DNA from: Pseudomonadota bacterium
GTDB taxonomy: Bacteria > Pseudomonadota > Gammaproteobacteria > UBA11654
Direction: 5' to 3'
Length of the DNA stretch: 22,724 nucleotides
Assembly: GCA_029979325.1 (NCBI GenBank)
Contig: JAPOHS010000011.1
Coordinates: 1-22,724, forward strand
Shown: piece after piece, positions 15,902-22,724 of the stretch
Position numbering within the stretch: position 1 is the first letter of the stretch
Layout of the letters: every line of letters starts with the position of its first letter
The notes under the pieces: generated by a model
The model's database searches: none
What the model was told of the DNA's origin: nothing
What the model saw: the letters and a program-made list of their open reading frames with translations, nothing else
Made by a program: the position numbers and the translations under genes

Positions 15902-17465
15902 GAAAAATAAAAAAATAGCAGTAGTCGGAGCGGGACACAATTCTCTGGTTTGTGCAACTTATCTTGCCAAGGCTGGATTTTCAGTCGATGTATTTGAATC
16001 ACGATCACAGGTTGGTGGAATGGTGGGCTCCCGTAAATTGGGAGAGGAATATACTGTTCCAGGTGCAGCACATTTGCTGAGCCATATAGATGAGACGGTT
16101 TTCAAAAAGCTCAATCTAAAAAAACATGGGCTTGAGTATGCTGCTCAAAATCTCAAAACGGTTTCACTGAATACGAGTGGCAATGCGCTTATTATCGACG
16201 GAGATGAGGTGGATGGAGATGACATCACCATGAAAGAAAAGGAAGATTTCAAGGCTCTCAAAAAGCGAATGGATAAATTGGCGGGATTTTTTGAATCAAT
16301 ATATGCCAAGAAACCGCCAAGATTGGGCTCAGATGATCGAGAGGACATGATGAGCCTTGCATCACTTGGAGCAAATGTTCGATTTGGCTTGGGCAAAGAT
16401 TCCATGAGTGACTTATTGAAGTTCATTGCTGTGAATATTTATGATGTATTAAATGAGCTAACTGATCACGATCATCTAAAAGGCACGCTTGCTCTGGATG
16501 CAGTTTTGGGTAATCACATGGGACCACGAACGAATAACAGTGTGGTCACTTACTTACATCAATTGACAGGTGGAATTGATGGAAAAAATGGATCGCGTGC
16601 TCTAGTTACCGGCGGGACAGAATCTTTTACCAAGTCTCTAGAAGAAGTTGCGAAGAAGGCAGGAGTCAATATTCATCTGAACGCCTCTGTGCAGTCCATT
16701 GCTTTCACCGATGATTTAGAAATCACTGGCTTGGTTCTTAAAAATGGTGATACGCACAATGCGGATATTGTCGTATCCGGTATAGATCCAAGGAGCACAT
16801 TTAATTGCTTGGTAGGGCCTAAAAAATTAGAAGCTGGAGTCGTTCACAAAGTCAATAATGTGAGAATGAGAGGTAACGCTGCAAAGCTTCATCTCGGACT
16901 ATCAGCAAAACCAAAGTTTAAAGGTGTTTCTGAAGAAGATTTAGGTCAAAGGATTCTCTATTCTCCTTCGATGGAATACCTGGAGAGAACCTTTGATTTC
17001 AATAAGTATGGACAAATATCTGATGAATTACCCATGGAAATAACAATCCCATCTATTCATGATAAAACGCTTGCTCCAAAGGGACACCATGTCCTCTCAG
17101 CAATCGTGAATTATGTTCCATATCACCTCAAAGAGGGTTGGGAAAATTCGAAATCAAAAGTTTTAGAACAATGCATCAACCAATTAGATGGATTGGCACC
17201 AGGATTGAAAGGCAATGTTGTTGAGGCAGAGCTTCTGACCCCAGTTGATATTGAGGAAGAGTTCGGCATCACAGGCGGTCAGTGGCACCATGGTGAATTG
17301 ACGTTTGATCAGTTCTTGATGCTGAGACCTGTTCCAAAAATGGCTCAATATAAATCTCCAATTGCCTCACTATACATGTGTGGAGCTGGCTCTCACCCTG
17401 GTGGTGGGATTATGGGAACCGCAGGAAAAAATGCGGCCATGGAAATTATGAAAAGGGAGTCTTGA
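15894..17465 (+). CDS. FAD-dependent oxidoreductase, phytoene-desaturase-like (second of a tandem pair)
   Basis: A 523-residue paralogue of the preceding protein, overlapping it by 8 nt. The FAD motif VVGAGHNSLV (10-19) has Ser where the first copy has Gly at the third conserved position. The C-terminal motif is LYMCGAGSHPGGGIMGTAG (493-511). Both copies share the GELT.DQ....RP.P block just before it. The two are clearly divergent in the middle, so this is an old duplication. A heterodimer or two consecutive oxidations are both possible. The start ATG at 15894 is supported by the overlap and the immediate GxGxxG strand. Confidence 0.87.
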   Translation: MTKKNKKIAVVGAGHNSLVCATYLAKAGFSVDVFESRSQVGGMVGSRKLGEEYTVPGAAHLLSHIDETVFKKLNLKKHGLEYAAQNLKTVSLNTSGNALIIDGDEVDGDDITMKEKEDFKALKKRMDKLAGFFESIYAKKPPRLGSDDREDMMSLASLGANVRFGLGKDSMSDLLKFIAVNIYDVLNELTDHDHLKGTLALDAVLGNHMGPRTNNSVVTYLHQLTGGIDGKNGSRALVTGGTESFTKSLEEVAKKAGVNIHLNASVQSIAFTDDLEITGLVLKNGDTHNADIVVSGIDPRSTFNCLVGPKKLEAGVVHKVNNVRMRGNAAKLHLGLSAKPKFKGVSEEDLGQRILYSPSMEYLERTFDFNKYGQISDELPMEITIPSIHDKTLAPKGHHVLSAIVNYVPYHLKEGWENSKSKVLEQCINQLDGLAPGLKGNVVEAELLTPVDIEEEFGITGGQWHHGELTFDQFLMLRPVPKMAQYKSPIASLYMCGAGSHPGGGIMGTAGKNAAMEIMKRES

Positions 17466-17466
17466 G

Positions 17467-18657
17467 ATGTTGCAACAGAATCATTACTTGAAATCAGTCT
17501 ACGAAACACCATTTCATGAGCGTACTTCTGAGTTGAATATACTCAATGATTGGACACGATGGAAAGATTACACCGTACCGAACAGTTATTTCAGGGTTGA
17601 TCTTGAATACTTTGCAGCAAGAAACTCAACCGCTGTGTTTGATTACACGCCCATGATTAAACAGAGAATCAGAGGCAAAGATGCACTCGAGTTTGTGGAA
17701 CGTTTCTTCACACGAAACATGGAAAAAATTGGTTTACATAGAGTGGGCTATGCAGTTTGGTGCGATGAACAGGGTCAAGTGATTGATGATGGTACAGTTT
17801 TTCACATGAGAGAAAATGAGTATTGGCTTCTTTGTGCGGAGAGGCAGCTTGATAACTTAGAAGTTTCAGCAGTCGGATTTGATGTTGAAATAGATGAACT
17901 CACCGATGACATTGCCGCTCTTGGTGTTCAAGGCCCAACTTCAGCGAGCATATTAAAAGCGATGGGCTTTGAAGGCATCGAAATGCTTAAGCCTTTTGAT
18001 ATCAAGCATTATCCATATCAGGGAGAAGAAATCTCAATATCAAGAACAGGATTCACAGGAGATCTTGGTTATGAAGTCCTCATGCCAAATTCAGTGGCAT
18101 TGTCATTCTACAATGAGATGTTTGATAAAGGTCGAATCTATAACATCAGACCTGCAGGTCTAGAGGCTCTTGACCTATTGAGAATTGAGGCTGGTCTTTT
18201 GCAACCCGGTGTCGATTTCATGGTGGCTGAGGAGGCGATCAGACCTGGAACCACCAGATCACCTTTTGAGCTCGGATTATCATGGCTCGTGGATCTCAAT
18301 AAGCCAGTTTTTAATGGCAAGGCTGCCTTGGTTGAAGAAAAGAAAAGAGGCTCGAGATATACATTTGTAAAACTGAATATCAAAGGCAACAAGCCTGCAC
18401 ATGGTTCATATCTTTACAATCAAGCCAATAAGAAAATCGGAACAGTCACTTCCGCGATGTTTTCTCCCAGTGCGAAAGCAAATATTGCATATGCATCACT
18501 GCATGATCCTTGGAATAAAGACAAAGACAAGATCATTGCCGAGATCTACTATCAGAAAGATCTGGAATGGAATAGGGTGATGGAAGAAGCGACCATAGTG
18601 ACCAAGCCTTTCTTTGATCCAGATAGAAAAAGAGCCACTCCAGCAGAGCTATATTAA
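17467..18657 (+). CDS. GcvT-like aminomethyltransferase-family protein
   Basis: A 396-residue folate-binding protein of the GcvT/DmdA/YgfZ family. GQVIDDGTVF (103-112) contains the Asp pair where GcvT has its catalytic Asp. TGFTGDLGYEV (194-204) matches the YTGEDGYE block with E to D. RPAGLEALDLLRIEAGLLQPG (228-248 region) and SPFELGLSW (265-273) complete the fold. Relatives move a one-carbon group from an N-, S- or O-methyl donor to tetrahydrofolate (glycine cleavage, dimethylglycine, DMSP, vanillate). No gcvH or gcvP is in the window, so glycine cleavage is unlikely. The ATG follows the preceding stop by 1 nt, with GGGAG upstream. It probably works with the FAD pair on a methylated substrate (inference). 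Confidence 0.87.
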   Translation: MLQQNHYLKSVYETPFHERTSELNILNDWTRWKDYTVPNSYFRVDLEYFAARNSTAVFDYTPMIKQRIRGKDALEFVERFFTRNMEKIGLHRVGYAVWCDEQGQVIDDGTVFHMRENEYWLLCAERQLDNLEVSAVGFDVEIDELTDDIAALGVQGPTSASILKAMGFEGIEMLKPFDIKHYPYQGEEISISRTGFTGDLGYEVLMPNSVALSFYNEMFDKGRIYNIRPAGLEALDLLRIEAGLLQPGVDFMVAEEAIRPGTTRSPFELGLSWLVDLNKPVFNGKAALVEEKKRGSRYTFVKLNIKGNKPAHGSYLYNQANKKIGTVTSAMFSPSAKANIAYASLHDPWNKDKDKIIAEIYYQKDLEWNRVMEEATIVTKPFFDPDRKRATPAELY

Positions 18658-18663
18658 GCGGAT

Positions 18664-20751
18664 ATGCAGCACCGCCTCGATCCACTGTTAAACCCAGAAA
18701 GCATTGTCGTTGTCGGTGCAACGACCTCTGGTGGCATGGGGAGTCGGATCATCAAAAATCTTCAGCATGGTGGCTATAAAGGCAAATTATTTGGACTTCA
18801 TCCTAAAAATAAAGATGCATTTGGTGTGCCATGCTATCCCGACTTTGCATCTCTTCCAGAGAAAGTTGAACATGCAATTTTTGCTGTATCAGATGAAAGA
18901 ATTGAAGGAGTGGTAGATGCTGCCATTGAGGCTGGCGTCAAGGCCATGTCAATCATGTCGATGCTTTATTTAGATGATGATGAGAAACCATATTTAAAAG
19001 ATCGCTTACAGGCAAAACTAAAAGCAGCTGATATTCTATTATGCGGCGCCAATGGAATGGGTTTTTTTCACATTGAAAAATGTGTTTGGGTCAATGGTCA
19101 CTTCTCTAGACCGAATCACGAACCCGGAGGAGTATGCATCATCAGTCAATCGGGTTCAGGCGTTGCTGGAATCATTGATTGTGAAGAAAGGATCAATCTG
19201 AACCTTTCTGTTTCATCTGGATCTGAGCTCACCGTTGGTGCAGAAGATTATCTTGATTATATTCTTCATCAAGAAAGCACAACTGTGGTTGGTATGTTTC
19301 TTGAGACCATTCGTAAACCAGAGCAAATGATTCAAGCATTTGAGTTAGCCAATGAGAAAAAAATTCCGATCATCGTTCTAAAGACAGGCAGGACTGAGCG
19401 ATCTGCGGAGCTTACCGTTTCTCATTCTGGCGGCTTGGCTGGTGTGGATGATTACTACAACGCGCTGTTCAAAAAATATGGTATTCAGAGGGTTGCAGAC
19501 ATGGATGAACTTGCCACCACTCTTATCATGTTTGATCAACCCTATGAATTGGCAGACGGAAACATGGTCTCGATTCATGACTCTGGAGGTGAGAGGCAGC
19601 TCATCATTGATATTGCCGATCAACAAGGGGTCGAATTTGCTGAGCTTGAGGATGATACCACTCAAAAGCTCAAAGAGATTCTGGATCCTGGTTTGCCCCC
19701 AGTCAATCCTCTTGATGCCTGGGGTAAAGGATTGGGAGATGCCGATCAAATCATGGCTGATAGCATCACAGAAATGCTCGACGATCCAAATGCTTCTATG
19801 GCTGCAATCGTGATGGATCGAGGACCATTGGGCCTTATACATGAGGAATATATTGATGAGTATATGAAGCAGGCAAATGACCGAACGGGCAAGCCGGTAT
19901 TCCTTGTTTCAAACAGGCAAGGCACAGGCATTCATCCTTTGGCGGTCGAAGCCACAAATAAGGGAATGCCAGTATTGGATGGCATGCATTCGTTTCTTGC
20001 AGGTGTTCGCTGCCTTCATCAGTATAGAGATTTCATCAAGAATGAAGACATCATCGATATTGATCTCAACTCTGATAAGTTGAAAAAATATCAAGATCAA
20101 CTCTCTTCAAGTGAGTTCGTGAGTGAAGCACAGGCACTCAATATGTTTTTTGACTTGGGCCTAAATGCCAATCAAAGCAATGTCATCACCAATGAAGAAG
20201 AATTATTATCAACAGCAAAGGACATGGGCTTTCCTTTGGTCTTAAAAACTGCCGTTGAAGATGTCTATCATAAATCTGAGTTGAGCGGAGTTTACCTGAA
20301 CATCGATTCAGAAGAAAAATTGAGAAGTGCATACAATGAGCTTCAGAAAAATCTGCCAGGCGATGCCTTGCTTGCAAGGATGATTCAATCAGAGGGAGTT
20401 GAGATGATCATTGGCATGACCACAGATCAGCAACTCGGTCCCATGGTAACAATTGGTTTTGGCGGTTACTACGCTGAGGCAATGAACGATGCAGTTACCC
20501 TGATGCCTCCATTTTCCAAAGAGGCTGTGAAGGATGCGCTGGGATCACTGAAAATGAAAACATTGCTCGATGGATATCGCGGATCAGAACCAGCTGATTT
20601 GGATGCATTTGCGGATTTTGCATCAAGGTTCTCTGTGATTGCATTGGAGTTGAGCAATCAGATATGTGAAATTGATTTAAATCCCGTAATATTAGGAAAC
20701 GATATTTGTATAGCGGTTGATGCATTGATATCTTTGCATCAGCAAAAGTAA
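18664..20751 (+). CDS. NDP-forming acyl-CoA synthetase (acetate--CoA ligase family)
   Basis: A 695-residue fused alpha-beta enzyme that joins a carboxylic acid to CoA using ATP, releasing ADP and phosphate. Domains in order: CoA-binding Rossmann domain (about 5-130, VVVGATTSGGMG), succinyl-CoA-synthetase-like domains (about 150-450) and an ATP-grasp domain (about 480-695, LVLKTAVEDVYHKSE). The phosphorylated His is H254 in TVSHSGGLAG, the usual SHTG site with Ser for Thr. The start ATG lies 6 nt after the previous stop. The same superfamily includes the DMSP-activating enzyme DddX, so the acid need not be acetate. Next to an aldehyde dehydrogenase it probably activates that enzyme's acid product. 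Confidence 0.9.
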   Translation: MQHRLDPLLNPESIVVVGATTSGGMGSRIIKNLQHGGYKGKLFGLHPKNKDAFGVPCYPDFASLPEKVEHAIFAVSDERIEGVVDAAIEAGVKAMSIMSMLYLDDDEKPYLKDRLQAKLKAADILLCGANGMGFFHIEKCVWVNGHFSRPNHEPGGVCIISQSGSGVAGIIDCEERINLNLSVSSGSELTVGAEDYLDYILHQESTTVVGMFLETIRKPEQMIQAFELANEKKIPIIVLKTGRTERSAELTVSHSGGLAGVDDYYNALFKKYGIQRVADMDELATTLIMFDQPYELADGNMVSIHDSGGERQLIIDIADQQGVEFAELEDDTTQKLKEILDPGLPPVNPLDAWGKGLGDADQIMADSITEMLDDPNASMAAIVMDRGPLGLIHEEYIDEYMKQANDRTGKPVFLVSNRQGTGIHPLAVEATNKGMPVLDGMHSFLAGVRCLHQYRDFIKNEDIIDIDLNSDKLKKYQDQLSSSEFVSEAQALNMFFDLGLNANQSNVITNEEELLSTAKDMGFPLVLKTAVEDVYHKSELSGVYLNIDSEEKLRSAYNELQKNLPGDALLARMIQSEGVEMIIGMTTDQQLGPMVTIGFGGYYAEAMNDAVTLMPPFSKEAVKDALGSLKMKTLLDGYRGSEPADLDAFADFASRFSVIALELSNQICEIDLNPVILGNDICIAVDALISLHQQK

Positions 20752-20771
20752 ATAAAAACTAGGAGAAAGTA

Positions 20772-22292
20772 ATGGATGCGAGAAGCGCAAAAGCATTGTC
20801 TAAAGATGATTGGGCCAAGATGGCGGGCGATGCCGATAGCATCTTCGAAGGAAGATGTTTCATTAATGGTGAATATGTTGATGCAGCAGATGGCGGAAAG
20901 ATAGAAGTCATCAATCCTGCAACGAACGAGGCTTGTGGAACGTGTGCAGCAGGAAATGAAAAAGACATTGATAAGGCCGTTGCCGCTGCAAAAGAAAGCT
21001 TTAAAGCAAAAACTTGGAGGAAGATGGCACCCAGGAAAAGAATGGGAATCATGATGAAGTTTGCCGATCTACTTCAAGAGAATACAGCTGAACTTGCCCT
21101 GATGGATTCCATGAATATGGGTAAGCCGATCAGCGATTGCTTGAATGTCGATGTTCCAGCTTCAGCTGTGAACATTCGATTCATGGCAGAGTGTATCGAT
21201 AAGATGTATGGAAAAGTTGCCAATACACATGAAAAAGCACTGAACCTTTCTGTCAGAGAGCCGTATGGTGTGGTTGGATTGATTTCTCCATGGAATTATC
21301 CGCTTCTCATGGGGGTTTGGAAAATTGCTCCAGCATTGGCTGCAGGGAATTCAATTGTACTTAAACCAGATGAGCATTCGCCTCACTCGTGTATAAAAAT
21401 GGCAGAGCTTTTTGTCGAAGCAGGTGGGCCTCCAGGGGTATTCAATGTGGTCACGGGACATGGTGAAGAGGCTGGTCAATCTTTGGCTCTGCATCAAGAT
21501 GTCTCTAAGATTGGATTCACTGGATCAACCGAAGTTGGAAAACTTCTTTTGCAATATGCCGGTCAATCCAATATGAAAAAAGTCAGTCTTGAGACTGGCG
21601 GTAAATCACCCATGATTTACTTCGCTGATTTACCTGATATGGAACTCGCTGTCTCTACAGCCTATGATTCAATCTATGCAAACATGGGCGAAGTCTGTAA
21701 TGCAGGATCGAGAATCTATGTTGAAAGAGCAATTTATGCTGATTTCGTTGATCAATTCATTGCAGAAGGCCAAGGCGCATATACACCTGGTGATCCATTG
21801 GATCCAGAAACAAACATGGGTCCATTGATGTCAGCACAAGCTCAAAAAAGAGTACTGGGCTTCATTGAATCGGGCAAAAATGAAGGTGCGAAACTCAAAT
21901 TTGGTGGAAACATTCCAACTGGACTTGAGTCCGGATGCTTTGTTGAGCCGACCATGTTTGCGGACGTGAACAATGACATGACAATTGGTCGTGAAGAGAT
22001 TTTTGGACCGGTTGCGTCCATTATTCCGTTTGATTCTGAGGAAGAAGCCATTGAGATGGCCAATGACACCATCTATGGCCTTTGTGCATCAGTCTGGACG
22101 AGCAATGTCAGTCGAGCTCACAACATGGCGAAAGCCATTGAGTCGGGCATGGTCTATGTCAACTGCTACGATGTTGGCGATATGACCTTTGAGTTTGGTG
22201 GATACAAGCAATCGGGCAATACCAAAGATTCGTGCTTTGAGTCAGTGCTTGGATACACACAAAGCAAATCGATTTGGTATAACCTCGGGTAA
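20772..22292 (+). CDS. NAD(P)-dependent aldehyde dehydrogenase, PuuC-type
   Basis: A 506-residue aldehyde dehydrogenase oxidising an aldehyde to an acid. Active-site features: N175 in SPWNYP, K198 in VLKPDE, E274 in LETGG, C309 in GEVCNAGSR, and EEIFGPV. The C-terminal stretch GDMTFEFGGYKQSGN closely resembles E. coli PuuC (gamma-glutamyl-gamma-aminobutyraldehyde dehydrogenase) as I recall it. PuuC-like and betaine-aldehyde-like enzymes handle amino-aldehydes from polyamines and choline. AGGAGAAAG before the ATG is the best ribosome site in the operon. It suits removal of the aldehyde made by the aminotransferase. Confidence 0.93.
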   Translation: MDARSAKALSKDDWAKMAGDADSIFEGRCFINGEYVDAADGGKIEVINPATNEACGTCAAGNEKDIDKAVAAAKESFKAKTWRKMAPRKRMGIMMKFADLLQENTAELALMDSMNMGKPISDCLNVDVPASAVNIRFMAECIDKMYGKVANTHEKALNLSVREPYGVVGLISPWNYPLLMGVWKIAPALAAGNSIVLKPDEHSPHSCIKMAELFVEAGGPPGVFNVVTGHGEEAGQSLALHQDVSKIGFTGSTEVGKLLLQYAGQSNMKKVSLETGGKSPMIYFADLPDMELAVSTAYDSIYANMGEVCNAGSRIYVERAIYADFVDQFIAEGQGAYTPGDPLDPETNMGPLMSAQAQKRVLGFIESGKNEGAKLKFGGNIPTGLESGCFVEPTMFADVNNDMTIGREEIFGPVASIIPFDSEEEAIEMANDTIYGLCASVWTSNVSRAHNMAKAIESGMVYVNCYDVGDMTFEFGGYKQSGNTKDSCFESVLGYTQSKSIWYNLG

Positions 22293-22298
22293 ATATCT

Positions 22299-22724
22299 GT
22301 GAGTAATTCACTCACATACGAGGTCAATGGACCTGTTGCACTGCTGACTTTAAATAGGCCAGATAAGCTCAATGCAATTGATACAGCCATGATGGCTGAG
22401 ATGAATGCAGCAATGGATCAAGCAGAAGAAGATCATTCCATTCGTGCGATTGTGGTTAAAGCCAATGGAAAATCTTTTTCAGCAGGATTTGATTTGGACG
22501 ATGAAGTTTGGTCATCAGACAAAGACGAGGACATTCGGGCTGCACTGCAAAATGACTTTGATACGATCATGCGTTTTTGGGATTCACCCAAACCAACCAT
22601 TGCTTGCGTTCAAGGATACTGTTTGGGTGGAGCCATGGAGTTGGCCCTGAGTTGTGATCTCACCGTTGCTTCAAGTTGTGCATTGTTTGGAGAGCCAGAA
22701 GTATCCATAGCCAGTGGAATCGTG
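22299..22724 (+). CDS. Enoyl-CoA hydratase/isomerase (crotonase), N-terminal part
   Basis: 142 codons of a crotonase-family gene that runs off the right edge, translated from a GTG at 22299, 6 nt after the aldehyde dehydrogenase stop. No ATG lies before the first conserved strand (GPVALLTLNRPDKLNAID). The oxyanion-hole segment is FSAGFDLDD (60-68). Both catalytic glutamates of true hydratases are present with the right spacing: E114 (GGAMELALSCD) and E134 (FGEPE). It probably hydrates the enoyl-CoA made by the acyl-CoA dehydrogenase. The missing C-terminal half prevents subfamily assignment. Confidence 0.88.
   Translation, partial: MSNSLTYEVNGPVALLTLNRPDKLNAIDTAMMAEMNAAMDQAEEDHSIRAIVVKANGKSFSAGFDLDDEVWSSDKDEDIRAALQNDFDTIMRFWDSPKPTIACVQGYCLGGAMELALSCDLTVASSCALFGEPEVSIASGIV

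Noticed and set aside
14285..17465. Carotenoid biosynthesis cluster
   Set aside because: The two flavoproteins resemble phytoene desaturases only by fold; there is no phytoene synthase, cyclase or GGPP synthase nearby, and the neighbours are amine and CoA enzymes.
17467..18657. Glycine cleavage system T protein
   Set aside because: No gcvH or gcvP adjacent, and the substrate block differs (E to D in the TGE motif); kept as a GcvT-like family member only.
19378..19842. 154-residue open frame antisense to the acyl-CoA synthetase
   Set aside because: Shadow of a clearly coding gene; no recognisable domain and His/Cys/Ile-biased composition.
1..22724. CRISPR array, prophage, insertion sequence, tRNA or rRNA
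   Set aside because: No regularly spaced direct repeats, transposase or integrase genes, terminal inverted repeats, or RNA-gene sequence were found on reading either strand.

Overview
The window reads as a piece of a Gammaproteobacteria-like, probably marine, chromosome. The evidence is a moderately AT-rich composition (roughly 40% GC by eye), a TonB-dependent receptor with an EEIVVTATK-type N-terminus, and a polyamine transporter whose gene order and motifs match the E. coli potFGHI operon. The lineage is inferred. There are no rRNA or tRNA genes, insertion sequences, phage genes or CRISPR arrays. Genes are tightly packed, and both ends of the window cut through genes (a UbiD-family decarboxylase on the left, a crotonase on the right).

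Layout: (a) 1-3225, minus strand: the start of a UbiD-family decarboxylase gene, a strong hairpin terminator, and an outer-membrane TonB-dependent receptor. The receptor's upstream region carries a plausible promoter and a perfect 16-bp palindrome with a central CG. (b) 3226-5786: an Asp/Asn beta-hydroxylase-family protein (+) converging on a TPR-sulfotransferase (-). The two genes overlap tail to tail by 10 bp inside a terminator-like hairpin. (c) 5805-12809, minus strand: a potFGHI-type ABC importer with 1-4 nt stop/start overlaps, preceded by an EamA/DMT transporter, an acyl-CoA dehydrogenase and an epoxide-hydrolase-like alpha/beta hydrolase. The TPR-sulfotransferase follows potI by 18 nt and may be the last gene of this operon. 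(d) 12810-12971: a divergent control region with short palindromes. (e) 12972-22724, plus strand: a tight operon of class III aminotransferase, two tandem phytoene-desaturase-like FAD oxidoreductases, a GcvT-like folate-binding protein, an NDP-forming acyl-CoA synthetase, a PuuC-type aldehyde dehydrogenase and a crotonase that runs off the window.

How they could work together (inference): the importer brings in a polyamine-like amine. The aminotransferase (perhaps with the FAD enzymes) makes an aldehyde, the aldehyde dehydrogenase makes an acid, and the NDP-forming ligase makes an acyl-CoA. The acyl-CoA dehydrogenase and crotonase then carry out beta-oxidation-like steps. The FAD pair plus GcvT-like protein suggests an oxidative demethylation or one-carbon transfer to tetrahydrofolate. 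I know of no characterised pathway with this exact gene set, so the divergent locus at 5805-22724 is the best candidate here for an undescribed system.
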